DNA of 64,000 nucleotides from Peribacillus deserti (lineage in GTDB: Bacteria; Bacillota; Bacilli; Bacillales; DSM-1321), in assembly GCF_002863585.1 (NCBI RefSeq), contig NZ_PGUY01000038.1:39805-103804 (forward strand), given 5' to 3'. The position numbers and the translations under genes are program-made. Of the stretch, positions 35,518 through 44,846 are shown one piece after another. Every line of letters begins with the position of its first letter. Position 1 is the first letter of the stretch. Under the pieces are notes generated by a model. It had not been told where the DNA came from. It worked only from the letters and a program-made list of their open reading frames with translations, and made no database searches.

Positions 35518-36771
35518 ATGATGTCTTTTCCGAAATTCGCAAAAATAAGACAGAAATTTCAAGTAGAAAGTATTAAGGATATCCCTGCAACGATTTCAGA
35601 ACAATTTAACCATGTAAAATCTGATGAAAAAATAAAGCCTGGCATGGAGATTGCCATCACCGTTGGAAGCAGAGGGATTGCGAATATTCCTTTAATTGTT
35701 AAAAGTGTAGCTGATGAAATTAAAAGGCGAGGGGCAACACCGTTTATCATTCCTTCTATGGGAAGTCATGGCGGGGCTACTGCTGAAGGGCAAATTGAGG
35801 TATTAGAAGGACTGGGTGTAACGGAAGAATCTACTGGCTGTGAAATACGTTCATCCATGGAAGTAGATGTCATCGGAGAAACGTCTGCAGGCATCCCAGT
35901 ATATATTGATAAGCATGCTAACAAAGCAGATGGAATCATCATTATGGGCCGTGTTAAGCCGCATACTGATTTTAAAAATAAGATTGAAAGCGGCGTCTTA
36001 AAAATGGCTTCGATCGGAATGGGAAAACATAAGCAAGCTTTGGCTCTGCACACTTATGGCATTAAGGGAATCAGTGAGATGATGCCAGAAGTTGGGAAAG
36101 TTGCGATTAAAAATTCTAATACACTTTTTGGAATCGCTATTGTTGAAAACGCTCATGAAGAAACAGCCATCATAGAAGCGATTAATCCTGACGAAATTGA
36201 AGATCAGGAAAGAAAATTGTTGGAAAAAGCTTTTAATTTAATGCCAAGCCTTCCAGTTGATGAGATGGATATTTTGCTTGTTGATGAAATCGGAAAAAAC
36301 TATAGTGGAACCGGTATGGATACAAATATTATTGGCCGAATTCGTGTATTAGGAGTAGAAGAGCCGAAAAAACCTAATATCAAATATGTTATTGCTTCGA
36401 ATTTAAGTGAGGCCAGCCACGGGAATGCACTAGGAATAGGATTAGCTGATTTAACGACAAAGCGTTTATTTGAAAAGATAGATCTAAAAACAATGAATGA
36501 AAATGTTGTTACAAGTACCTTTTTAGATCGCGCTAAAATTCCAATTGTTCTTGATAATGACCAAGAAGCGCTAAACGCAGCCCTGCGTGCTAATTGGGGG
36601 GTAGCTTGGGAAGATGCAAGAATTGTCAGGATTCCAAACACTCTTCATATTGGGGAACTACTTGTATCTGAAGTTATTTTTAACGAGTTGAAAGATAAAG
36701 AAAACATCGAAGTATTAGAAGATCTCAATGAAATAAAGTTTGATGAAGACGGTTATTTTTTGCCGATGTAA
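35518..36771 (+). CDS. larA: LarA-family nickel-pincer racemase/epimerase
   Basis: 417-residue homologue of lactate racemase LarA; uses the Ni-pincer cofactor to move hydride at the alpha carbon of 2-hydroxy acids. Residues fitting the cofactor and catalytic set are Arg52, His84 (SMGSHGG), His149 (VKPHTDF), Lys162 (SGVLKM, the covalent lysine position) and His171 (GKHKQA). Lys162-His171 spacing is shorter than in Lactobacillus LarA, placing it in another branch of the superfamily. With a tetronate kinase and PdxA2 beside it, I infer a C2 epimerase for a four-carbon acid rather than a lactate racemase. Confidence 0.88.
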   Translation: MMSFPKFAKIRQKFQVESIKDIPATISEQFNHVKSDEKIKPGMEIAITVGSRGIANIPLIVKSVADEIKRRGATPFIIPSMGSHGGATAEGQIEVLEGLGVTEESTGCEIRSSMEVDVIGETSAGIPVYIDKHANKADGIIIMGRVKPHTDFKNKIESGVLKMASIGMGKHKQALALHTYGIKGISEMMPEVGKVAIKNSNTLFGIAIVENAHEETAIIEAINPDEIEDQERKLLEKAFNLMPSLPVDEMDILLVDEIGKNYSGTGMDTNIIGRIRVLGVEEPKKPNIKYVIASNLSEASHGNALGIGLADLTTKRLFEKIDLKTMNENVVTSTFLDRAKIPIVLDNDQEALNAALRANWGVAWEDARIVRIPNTLHIGELLVSEVIFNELKDKENIEVLEDLNEIKFDEDGYFLPM

Positions 36772-36845
36772 CAGGTAATCTTTGCGAGGATTTAAAATTG
36801 TAGAGAGAGCAAAGGTGATGGAAGGGTAAAGGGGGAGGAATCTAA

Positions 36846-37517
36846 ATGGATATAAGCTTTTTATCCATTCTAGGATTAGGCTTTGTGCTGGGAATCAAAC
36901 ATGCAATTGAACCAGATCATGTGATTGCTGTATCCACTATTGCCAGTCAAAGTAAAAAGTTATCCCGTTCTTCTCTTGCGGGAGTATTTTGGGGAATCGG
37001 TCATACTGCAACATTGTTTATAGTGGGAATTATCCTTCTGGTTATGAAAGGTCAAATACCAGAAAAATGGGCAATGTCGCTAGAGTTTTTGGTAGGTATT
37101 ATGCTGGTTTATCTTGGCATTACCACGATCACTTCATTAAAAAAGATACATGTTCATCAAAAAGAACATAATAGTGAATCAAGTAATAAAGCAGAAAATC
37201 TATCATATTTAAAATCTATGTTCATTGGTTTCGTTCATGGTTTGGCTGGGAGCGGTGCAATGGTGCTATTAACGATGAGCACCGTTAACACAGTTTTAGA
37301 ATCAGCTATTTATATCTTTATATTTGGCTTTGGAACTGTTTTCGGGATGCTTTTCTTTACAACCATTCTTGGAATTCCGTTTATCTTTAGTGCCAATCGA
37401 GTTGGGTTAAATAAAACTCTTACCCAGTTTACAGGAGTAATCAGTACAGTCTTTGGTATCTACTACATGTATAATTTAGGGGTAGGAGAAGGATTGTTTA
37501 AAATGTGGCTGCAATAA
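36846..37517 (+). CDS. UreH/NicO-like nickel transporter
   Basis: 223 aa, six or so membrane segments. The first helix carries HAIEPDH, the metal motif of nickel/cobalt permeases, followed by GVFWGIGHTATL and later FIGFVHGLAGSGAMVLL. A short His-containing loop (HVHQKEH) lies mid-protein. GGGGGAGG precedes the ATG. As the last gene of the lar cluster it almost certainly supplies Ni for LarC and LarA. Confidence 0.9.
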   Translation: MDISFLSILGLGFVLGIKHAIEPDHVIAVSTIASQSKKLSRSSLAGVFWGIGHTATLFIVGIILLVMKGQIPEKWAMSLEFLVGIMLVYLGITTITSLKKIHVHQKEHNSESSNKAENLSYLKSMFIGFVHGLAGSGAMVLLTMSTVNTVLESAIYIFIFGFGTVFGMLFFTTILGIPFIFSANRVGLNKTLTQFTGVISTVFGIYYMYNLGVGEGLFKMWLQ

Positions 37518-38438
37518 TCTTCTTTCCCCTAGCGGCTTTACATAAAGGGGAATTGAACGAATTAATTGGCTGAGTGAATTCGTCACTAGAGGGCACATTT
37601 CAGATACTCAGCAAAAAGTGCCAATTTGGGAAGATATTCATATGAATGCGTGTAGGCTAATCTTATTAAAAAGGCTCTTTTCAAAAAGATTGTTGTTTTT
37701 TAATAAGTTTTGTTACGTCACTCTATTGTTCAGTCAGGGTGATTGGAGCGTAAGGTGCGAGACTCCTGCGGGAGCAGTAGGCATTGTCCGGCTCCAGCGC
37801 CTAGACCCTCCAGTCATAAGCCAATCGGTCCATCGAAAGGAAAACCGCTTTCCACGGCCCGCTTGTCTTATGCTTGTCGGGTCTGAACAAGGCACTTCCG
37901 CTTTTCTATCAGGTGAGATCCCGCAGGCAAAGCCGAGGAGGCTCACCGCCCGCCCCGCGGAAAGCGAGCATCCTGGAGCGGAGATCAACCTCTTGTTCAA
38001 TAGCAGCAAAGTCTGCGAAAACAGCCTTTTATAAAGGGGAGAGATATAACTTAAAATGCAATAAAGAGGCAGCTCAGAGGAACGTCTATCCCTATTAACG
38101 ACATAATAACCTCACATGTAACCGCATTCAATGACTGAGCCGCTCAGGTATAGTATTCATAACCACGAGCAGCTTGGTTCGGATTGCTGCCATACATTTT
38201 ATTTTCTATAAGTGAGGTTCTATGAGTGTACTGTGATACTTTCTGGATGTACGGAAGATGGTCTTATAAGATCTTTTTGGTACAGAAAAAACAGAGCGAT
38301 GCACGTGGGGGATATTGCTGTATATACTGATCAATTTGGTGAGAATTAAAGGGTTTGGCAGACGATCAAGATGCCGTATCATCTATTTGCATGCAGGACA
38401 ATACGCGCAGTAAAACTTTAGTAGTAAGGCGGATAGAT
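37518..38438. other. Intergenic region between the lar cluster and cutC
   Basis: About 920 bases without an intact gene. Contains the full interspersed repeat at 37735-38035. The sequence 38200-38435 has short gene-like pieces (RAMHVGDIAVYTDQFGEN before a stop) that may be debris of a lost gene. Confidence 0.45.
37660..38035 (+). repeat. Long interspersed Bacillus repeat, complete copy
   Basis: GC-rich non-coding element. The left end reads GATTGGAGCGTAAGGTGCGA then GACTCCTGCGGGAGCAG. A variable middle follows, then GAGGAGGCTCACCGCC and CCCCGCGGAAAGCGAGCATC, closing with GGAGCGGAGATCAAC. The ends can pair with each other as a large imperfect hairpin. Related pieces occur at 29310, 58186 and 63910. 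Such elements are familiar between genes of many Bacillus species. Confidence 0.75.
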
Positions 38439-39071
38439 ATGCTTAAAGAAGTATGTGTAGAGAACTTTGAGGGAATTTCGACGCTGATTGCCAAAGGGGC
38501 AGGCCGCATTGAGCTTTGTGACAATCTTTCTGCAGGAGGTACAACCGTAAGCCATGGCGTTGCTGCAAAGGCCATAGAATACTGTCATAGCAAGAATATT
38601 AAGGTCATGTCTATGGTAAGGCCAAGAGGCGGGGATTTTGTTTATACTAATGAAGAAATTGAAATTATGAAGCTTGATTTACTCCATCTCAAACAGCTAG
38701 GCACAGATGGAGTCGTGTTTGGCTGTTTAAATCATACAGGCTGGATTGAAGAGGAAGCCATGGCCGCGCTATTAGAGCTGGCTGAAGGGGTGGAGGTCAC
38801 CTTTCATATGGCGTTTGACCAAATAAGACCTGAAAACCAGCTTGATGCCATTGATTGGCTGGTGAAACAAGGTGTACATCGAATTTTGACACATGGAGGC
38901 CCATTGGATTCCGAGATCGAAAATCATTTGTCCAGGTTGCAGGAATATATAGACTATGCCGCCGGCAGAATCATAATCCTCCCTGGAGGCGGAATTACCA
39001 ATAACAATCTTCATGCCATTTCATCTGTATTAAATATTAGCGAAGTTCATGGGACAAGAATAGTTGGTTAA
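38439..39071 (+). CDS. cutC: CutC-family protein
   Basis: 210-residue TIM-barrel protein of the CutC family, once linked to copper tolerance but with a disputed role. Motifs: EVCVENFEGISTLIAKGAGRIELCDNLSAGGTTVS, VMVRPRGGDFVY-type strand (MSMVRPRGGDF), TFHMAFDQI, RILTHGG and LPGGGITNNN. I start at ATG 38439 because AAGGCGG precedes it and the family begins MxxEVCVE; the frame runs upstream to 38355 without support. 210 aa is the normal length. Confidence 0.9.
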   Translation: MLKEVCVENFEGISTLIAKGAGRIELCDNLSAGGTTVSHGVAAKAIEYCHSKNIKVMSMVRPRGGDFVYTNEEIEIMKLDLLHLKQLGTDGVVFGCLNHTGWIEEEAMAALLELAEGVEVTFHMAFDQIRPENQLDAIDWLVKQGVHRILTHGGPLDSEIENHLSRLQEYIDYAAGRIIILPGGGITNNNLHAISSVLNISEVHGTRIVG

Positions 39072-39191
39072 AAGGTCAACCACCTTCTTTTACGCTAAAA
39101 GGTTTCCGTTTTTATAGGGAATAGCTGTGCGGCCGTTTGCTCTAGACTAATATTGCAAAAAAAGAAGCATACCGAAAAGGGTATGCTTTTG

Positions 39192-40373
39192 CTAACCAGC
39201 GAGCTTTTCAGCAGCAATTTGCTTCTTGTCTGCGAGTTTCCTGTAAACCAGCGCCACAATAAAGGATGGAATGGAACAAACCAGCATTCCGAGGAATGCA
39301 TATCTTGGTTCAATTTCATATAAGAATCCGCCAAATACGGTAAATACAGCCGTGCTCCAGCTTAGGGCAAGAGCAGAGTATATCCCCTGTGCTTTCGAAA
39401 CGTCCTTGGGCGGGATGTTCTGGACTAAATATTTCATGAATGCATAGTGACCCATGGCGAAGGATAGGGCGTGCAAGAGCTGTGACACTGAGAACACCGC
39501 GACATTTGGAAAGGAAAATACGAGGATCCATCGGACGGAGGAACCCAGTGCGGCCAAAGCCAGCAGTGAGCCAGCCGAAAATCTGCGGAAGGCGCGGTCA
39601 GCAATCAGGAAGAACAGGATTTCCGCGATGACCCCTACGTTCAGGATGACACCTGTCAGATATTTAGGTGCGTTTATTTCCTCGAGATAGATGTACCCAT
39701 AGCTGTAGTAGGAAGCATGTGCGGCCTGCAGCAGGATTACAATGACGAGCACAAGGCCGAAGTGTTTGACCTTGAATGGCTTCAGCAAGGAGCTTCTGTC
39801 TGCAGGATCTGTCTTTGGCTTTTCGGTAAGAACATCAGGAGCGGGCATCATGCCAAGGCACACCAGCACAAAGACACCGAGCAGGAGTCCCCACAGTATG
39901 GCTTCATCCCCAAATTTCCCCGTGAAAAAGGTCAAGGTCATGCCGCTGACGATGAAGCCGAAGGAGCCCCAGGAGCGGCTCTTGCCGTAATGCTTTAATT
40001 GCTTGTTCTGGACGAGAACGCCCGCTGCGGTGTCCATTGCCGGCATCAGTGCCGGGTAGAAGAAATGCAGGAACAAGACGGTGACCAGTAAGCTTGTATA
40101 AGAATTGGCGGGGATACAGAGCAGCAGGAAGATGAACGTGCCGATTCCCATGCCGTTCAGCAGCACTTTGCTGCTCAATTTCCCTGATAAACGCGGGAAA
40201 GCAAATAAGGTCGAAAGTCCTCTTATTACCAGCCCCAGGCTCATGATCAAGCTTGCCTGCGCCACTGTGATTCCCTTTGCATGGATCATCCATCCGGTCC
40301 AGTAGGGCAGGAAAATACCCCATGTAAAAAAGAAACTGAAAAATTGTCTGCTCATCCAGCGTTGAGAGTTCAT
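39192..40373 (-). CDS. MFS transporter (LacY/HcaT-like, MFS_1_like)
   Basis: About 393 aa with 12 membrane segments. N-terminal QFFSFFFTWGIFLPYWTGWM and the GxxxxGxxxR pattern (SLGLVIRGLSTLFAFPRLSGKL) fit the HcaT/YwbF branch of MFS, related to 3-phenylpropionate and nucleoside permeases. Start is ATG 40373, seven bases after GGAGGA. Divergent from a Crp-type regulator, which may control it. Substrate unknown. Confidence 0.85.
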   Translation of the reverse strand: MNSQRWMSRQFFSFFFTWGIFLPYWTGWMIHAKGITVAQASLIMSLGLVIRGLSTLFAFPRLSGKLSSKVLLNGMGIGTFIFLLLCIPANSYTSLLVTVLFLHFFYPALMPAMDTAAGVLVQNKQLKHYGKSRSWGSFGFIVSGMTLTFFTGKFGDEAILWGLLLGVFVLVCLGMMPAPDVLTEKPKTDPADRSSLLKPFKVKHFGLVLVIVILLQAAHASYYSYGYIYLEEINAPKYLTGVILNVGVIAEILFFLIADRAFRRFSAGSLLALAALGSSVRWILVFSFPNVAVFSVSQLLHALSFAMGHYAFMKYLVQNIPPKDVSKAQGIYSALALSWSTAVFTVFGGFLYEIEPRYAFLGMLVCSIPSFIVALVYRKLADKKQIAAEKLAG

Positions 40374-40531
40374 GATCGATTCCTCCAATAATTGCATCAT
40401 ACCAATAGCAATCGTAAAATAATATGAGAAATCTCATATTTTTGAGGTAGAATGATCAAGAAAAAGGAGGCATGGGGACAGGGTGGTGCCAAAGAATAAC
40501 AAACCGCTCCCGTGCTCTTGGGGTGAAAGCA

Positions 40532-41203
40532 ATGAAAAAAGTTCAAAAGAAGGAAAGACAGAAGTATTTGGAGAAGCACTCCATCTCTGAGTTATTTTCA
40601 TTTCCGGTTGAAGAATACATAGAGGTACATGAGTACAGGCGGGATGAATGGATTATCCGGGAGGGCATGCGTCCAGATTATTTGTATTATGTAATAGAAG
40701 GAAAAGCGAAGATTTACATGACCTATCAGAATGGAAAGGTGTCACTGATCAATTTCATTAATGCCCATGACTATATCGGGGAAATGGAGCTGCTCAATGA
40801 AGTGTACTATACAAAGGGAATCCAGACGTCTACAAAGACGGTCTGCTTTGCCATTCCCCTCCATCACTGCCGCAATCAGATGCTGGGTGATATCATATTC
40901 CTCAGGGAACTCACAAAATTCTTAAGCATGAAGGCTACACAAATGGCTGCAAAGTACTCCCAAAGCCTCGCTTTCCCGCTGGAAAACCGCTTGGCGGACT
41001 TTATCCTGCAGACGGCTGACGGTGATATTTACAGAGAAAAGCACGTCACCGTCTGCGATTTTCTCGGCGTCTCCTACCGCCATCTGCTACACGTCCTGGC
41101 AAATTTTTGCGAAAAGGGTTATTTGCACAAATCAGGCCGTCAGTATTGGATAGAAGACCGGGAGCGGCTGCAAGAGCTTGCGGGGGTGTCAAGGAACGGT
41201 TAG
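40532..41203 (+). CDS. Crp/Fnr-family regulator (YeiL-like)
   Basis: 223 aa. Cyclic-nucleotide-binding-type beta barrel (about 25-130; RDEWIIREGMRPDYLYYVIEGKAKIYM) and a C-terminal winged helix (VTVCDFLGVSYRHLLHVLANFCEKGYL). The arrangement and the LFSFPVEEYIEVHEYRRDEWII start resemble E. coli YeiL. No four-Cys iron-sulfur cluster is seen. ATG 40532 follows GGGGTG; an upstream ATG at 40472 is unsupported. Confidence 0.85.
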   Translation: MKKVQKKERQKYLEKHSISELFSFPVEEYIEVHEYRRDEWIIREGMRPDYLYYVIEGKAKIYMTYQNGKVSLINFINAHDYIGEMELLNEVYYTKGIQTSTKTVCFAIPLHHCRNQMLGDIIFLRELTKFLSMKATQMAAKYSQSLAFPLENRLADFILQTADGDIYREKHVTVCDFLGVSYRHLLHVLANFCEKGYLHKSGRQYWIEDRERLQELAGVSRNG

Positions 41204-41336
41204 GAAGTAATTATCTGGTTATTCGTAATGAATAAATCTCGAAGTTGAGGTATATTAAAGTAAATTGGTAGGAAGAAGATATGTAAAACCATGCTTCTCT
41301 TACAAATTCATCTTGCAATCCAGGAGTGAATGCTTA

Positions 41337-42386
41337 ATGGAGATAGGAATCAGTACATTTGTAGAAACAACACCGGACGTTAAAACGGGCGAAGTAATCA
41401 GCCATGCACAGAGATTGCGTGAAGTCGTTGAGGAAATCGTGCTTGCTGATCAAGTAGGGTTGGATGTATTTGGGGTAGGGGAGCATCATCGCCAGGATTT
41501 CGCAGCATCATCTCCAGCTGTTGTGCTGGCTGCCGCAGCTCCGCAGACAAAGCGTATCCGGCTGACGAGTGCGGTCACTGTACTTTCTTCTGCAGATCCG
41601 GTACGTGTATTCCAGGATTTTGCGACGCTTGACGGCATCTCAAACGGGCGTGCGGAAATCATGGCGGGCCGTGGTTCCTTCATTGAATCGTTTCCGCTGT
41701 TTGGCTATGATTTAAATGATTATAATGAGCTTTTTGAAGAAAAGCTGGATCTGCTGCTGAAATTGCAGAAGTCAGAGGTTGTGTCATGGTCTGGTAAACA
41801 TCGTCCGGCCATAGATAATCTTGGTGTGTATCCGCGTCCGGTACAGGATCCTTTACCTGTCTGGATTGGGAGCGGGGGCAATAGCGAGTCGGTAATCCGC
41901 GCCGGACTGTTAGGGCTGCCACTGGTGCTTGCGATCATAGGAGGACGTCCAGTCCAGTTTGCTCCATTAGTTCAGCTTTATAAGCAGGCAGCAGCTCAGG
42001 CTGGTCATGACGTCTCTAAATTGCCGATTGCCTCCCATTCACATGGTTTCATTGCAGAGGATAACGAAACGGCAGCGGAAAAATTCTTTCCTCCTACCCA
42101 GCAAGTCATGAATGTACTTGGAAGGGAGCGGGGCTGGGGGCATTATGGCCGGGCAGCTTTCGATGCGGCACGAAGCTTTGAGGGTGCACTGTACGTGGGT
42201 GATTCGGAGACTGTAGCTAAAAAAATCATTCATCTCAGAAAGAACGTGGGTATCACGCGGTTTATGCTTCATGTACCGGTTGGTTCCATGCCGCATGCGG
42301 ATGTAATGAAGGCCATCGAACTGCTGGGCAAAGAAGTGGCACCTATTGTTCGGGAAGAAGTGGCTGGTTGGGAAGCTGCTCAGTAA
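41337..42386 (+). CDS. LLM-class flavin-dependent oxidoreductase (single-domain luciferase-like)
   Basis: 349 aa: MEIGISTFVETTPDVKTGEVISHAQRLREVVEEIVLADQVGLDVFGVGEHHRQDF, then LTSAVTVLSSADPVRVFQDFATLDGISNGRAEIMAGRGSF. It is the fourth luciferase-like protein of the window but belongs to a different branch from those at 20-23 kb (larger, putative-monooxygenase type). ATG 41337 follows CAGGAGTGA. Stands alone. Confidence 0.9.
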   Translation: MEIGISTFVETTPDVKTGEVISHAQRLREVVEEIVLADQVGLDVFGVGEHHRQDFAASSPAVVLAAAAPQTKRIRLTSAVTVLSSADPVRVFQDFATLDGISNGRAEIMAGRGSFIESFPLFGYDLNDYNELFEEKLDLLLKLQKSEVVSWSGKHRPAIDNLGVYPRPVQDPLPVWIGSGGNSESVIRAGLLGLPLVLAIIGGRPVQFAPLVQLYKQAAAQAGHDVSKLPIASHSHGFIAEDNETAAEKFFPPTQQVMNVLGRERGWGHYGRAAFDAARSFEGALYVGDSETVAKKIIHLRKNVGITRFMLHVPVGSMPHADVMKAIELLGKEVAPIVREEVAGWEAAQ

Positions 42387-42528
42387 GTCGGGGATACAAC
42401 TGCGGCATCATTGCTCAGGGAGTTTTTTGTGTAACATAAGCTTGGAAGATTGGGCTTTAAAAGCGTACTATAATGCTTGTAAAAACTGATGCTGGGTGCC
42501 TTTCACGAAATTGAACCAACAGAAAAAA

Positions 42529-42569
42529 AGAAAGCCGCTTACTATCATCAGATAATAAGCGGCTTTCTT
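42529..42569 (-). terminator. Terminator of ahpCF
   Basis: Stem AAGAAAGCCGCTTA with its complement, 11-base loop; on the minus strand it ends in a long T run, 9 bases past the ahpF stop. Confidence 0.88.
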
Positions 42570-42577
42570 ACATTTCA

Positions 42578-44107
42578 TTAATTTCGGATTAGATAATCGA
42601 AAGCGCCTAAAGCTGCTGTAGCACCTGAGCCCATCGAAATAATGATTTGTTTATATGCACTGTCCGTACAGTCACCGGCAGCAAATACTCCAGGGATGTT
42701 GGTAGACCCATGCTTGTCTACAACAATTTCACCTAAGCGGGTTCGTTCAACGGTTTCACCCAGCCAATCGGTATTTGGCACAAGGCCGATCTGGACAAAT
42801 ACACCCTGCAATTCAATATGGTGTTCTTCTCCTGTCGAGCGGTCAATGTAAGAAATGCCATTTACTTTATCAGTTCCGGTAATTTCTTTTGTTTGGACGT
42901 TCTTCAGAACCGTTACGTTAGGCAGGCTGTATAGACGCTCTTGCAGCACAACATCAGCTTTAAGCTCTGGCATGAACTCAAGGACTGTTACATGTTTCAC
43001 AATGCCTGCAAGATCAATTGCCGCCTCAATGCCGGAATTACCACCGCCGATAACCGCAACGTGTTTTCCTTCAAATAATGGGCCATCGCAATGAGGGCAG
43101 TAAGCTACGCCTTTGTTCTTAAACTCTGCCTCGCCTGGTACACCGACATTACGCCAGCGCGCACCAGTGGAAAGGATGAGTGTTTTACTTTTAAGAACTG
43201 CACCGTTTTCAAGTTCAAGTTCGATGATGTCCTTTTTCTCTAAACGCTTGGCGCGCTGTAAGTTCATGACATCGACGCCATACTCTTTCACGTGCTCTTC
43301 AAGGCTTGCAGCGAGCTTAGGTCCTTCGGTATATTTCATACTAATGAAGTTCTCGATGCCTAGTGTGTCCATGACCTGACCGCCGAAACGTTCAGCAACA
43401 ATCCCTGTGCGGATGCCTTTACGGGCTGCATAGATGGCTGCACTTGCACCCGCTGGCCCGCCTCCAACAACTAGTACGTCGTACGGATCCTTATCAGCAA
43501 ACTCTGCTGCATCTGGAACATTGCCGATCTTTGCAAGTATCTCTTCTAGTGACATACGGCCGCTTCCAAAAGATTCTCCATTCAAGAATACGGTAGGTAC
43601 GGCCATGATGTTCTTGCTTTCAACCTCTTCTTTAAATGCTGCACCATCAATCATGGTATGTGTAATGCCAGGGTTGAGAATGCTCATTACGTTCAGAGCC
43701 TGTACAACATCAGGACAATTGTGACAGCTCAGGCTGATGTATGATTCAAAGTGATATTCACCCTTAATGCTCTTAACTTGATCAATTATCTTCTGATCAA
43801 CCTTTGGAGCTCTTCCGCTGACCTGCAGGAGGGCTAATACTAATGAAGTAAATTCGTGTCCTAGAGGGATACCTGCGAAAATTACCCCAGTATCTTCTCC
43901 GGGCCGGTTCACACTAAAGCTCGGTGTCTTCTGCAATTGTGCTTGTTCAACTTTGATATGGGTTGACATGGTGGCCAATTCATCCACTAGAGCCAGCATG
44001 TCACGAGAAACGTCATCGGATCCCGCGCTGACTTTTAGGAGAACAGAGCCCTCCATCATTTGGAGATATTGGGCTAACTGCGCTTTTATATCTGCATCTA
44101 GTATCAT
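42578..44107 (-). CDS. ahpF: Alkyl hydroperoxide reductase subunit F (NADH:peroxiredoxin reductase)
   Basis: 509 aa. N-terminal tandem thioredoxin-like domain with redox pair Cys128-x-x-Cys131 (CHNCPD), then a thioredoxin-reductase-like module: FAD motif VVGGGPAGASAAIYAARKG, active-site AYCPHCDGPLF, NAD motif VIGGGNSGIEAAIDLAG and the late FAD motif GVFAAGDCTDSAYKQI. Transfers electrons from NADH to AhpC. It follows ahpC by 12 bases on the minus strand. Confidence 0.97.
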   Translation of the reverse strand: MILDADIKAQLAQYLQMMEGSVLLKVSAGSDDVSRDMLALVDELATMSTHIKVEQAQLQKTPSFSVNRPGEDTGVIFAGIPLGHEFTSLVLALLQVSGRAPKVDQKIIDQVKSIKGEYHFESYISLSCHNCPDVVQALNVMSILNPGITHTMIDGAAFKEEVESKNIMAVPTVFLNGESFGSGRMSLEEILAKIGNVPDAAEFADKDPYDVLVVGGGPAGASAAIYAARKGIRTGIVAERFGGQVMDTLGIENFISMKYTEGPKLAASLEEHVKEYGVDVMNLQRAKRLEKKDIIELELENGAVLKSKTLILSTGARWRNVGVPGEAEFKNKGVAYCPHCDGPLFEGKHVAVIGGGNSGIEAAIDLAGIVKHVTVLEFMPELKADVVLQERLYSLPNVTVLKNVQTKEITGTDKVNGISYIDRSTGEEHHIELQGVFVQIGLVPNTDWLGETVERTRLGEIVVDKHGSTNIPGVFAAGDCTDSAYKQIIISMGSGATAALGAFDYLIRN

Positions 44108-44119
44108 TGTTCGTGCTCC

Positions 44120-44683
44120 TTAAATTTTGCCTACAAGATCAAGGCTTGGCTTAAGTGTTGCAGCACCTTCCTGCCATTTTGCAGGGCAGACTTCACCAGG
44201 ATTGTTGCGGACATATTGTGCTGCTTTAATCTTGTTAACAAGAGTGCTTGCATCACGGCCGATGCCGTCAGCATTGATTTCAACCGCCTGTACGATACCA
44301 TCTGGATCGATGATGAACGTACCGCGGTCTGCAAGACCTGCTTCTTCGTTCAATACATCAAAGTTTCGGGAGATTTTTTGTGAAGGGTCACCAACCATGA
44401 TGTATTCGATCTTGCCGATCGCTTCTGAGTGATCGTGCCATGCTTTATGTGTGAAATGAGTATCAGTTGAAACTGAATACACTTCAACTCCAAGTTCTTG
44501 TAGAGTTGCGTACTGGTTTTGAAGATCTTCAAGTTCAGTCGGGCAGACAAATGTAAAGTCTGCTGGATAGAAGCACACTACGCTCCATTTACCTTTTAGG
44601 TTTTCTTCAGTAACTTCGATGAACTCACCGTTCTGGTAAGCAGATCCTGTGAAAGTTGTTATTTCTTTTCCAATTAGAGACAT
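44120..44683 (-). CDS. ahpC: Alkyl hydroperoxide reductase subunit C (2-Cys peroxiredoxin)
   Basis: 187 aa. Peroxidatic Cys47 in DFTFVCPTE and resolving Cys166 in GEVCPAKW; reduces H2O2 and organic hydroperoxides and is recharged by AhpF. AGGAGG precedes the ATG. First gene of ahpCF. The promoter region has a PerR-like box, as in B. subtilis. Confidence 0.98.
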   Translation of the reverse strand: MSLIGKEITTFTGSAYQNGEFIEVTEENLKGKWSVVCFYPADFTFVCPTELEDLQNQYATLQELGVEVYSVSTDTHFTHKAWHDHSEAIGKIEYIMVGDPSQKISRNFDVLNEEAGLADRGTFIIDPDGIVQAVEINADGIGRDASTLVNKIKAAQYVRNNPGEVCPAKWQEGAATLKPSLDLVGKI

Positions 44684-44791
44684 GATTTATATTCCTCCTG
44701 GTGTGTTTTTTGAGAATGAATAAATAGATAGTTTAGAACCCATAGTCAGCTAATAACAATTCTAATGTAATTCTTAGTTATTATTATTTAA

Positions 44792-44806
44792 CTATAATAA
44801 TTCTAA
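44792..44806. promoter_or_regulatory. PerR-like box of ahpCF
   Basis: CTATAATAATTCTAA matches the PerR consensus TTATAATNATTATAA except at two positions. It lies just downstream of the -10, where repressor binding would block transcription. Confidence 0.65.
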
Positions 44807-44819
44807 TTCAAAATTTATT

Positions 44820-44846
44820 ATTATATAAATCTAATTGTTTTGTCAA
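44820..44846 (-). promoter_or_regulatory. SigA-type promoter of ahpCF
   Basis: On the minus strand a perfect -35 TTGACA (44841-44846) and a TATAAT (44820-44825). The spacing between these is short (15); a TAATAA two bases further gives 17. Confidence 0.6.

Noticed and set aside
37618..38034. Protein-coding gene of 138 codons
   Set aside because: The frame runs through the non-coding interspersed repeat; a related repeat without a frame occurs elsewhere in the window.
39904..40437. Second minus-strand gene of 177 codons overlapping the MFS gene
   Set aside because: It is an alternative frame of the MFS transporter with no membrane pattern of its own.
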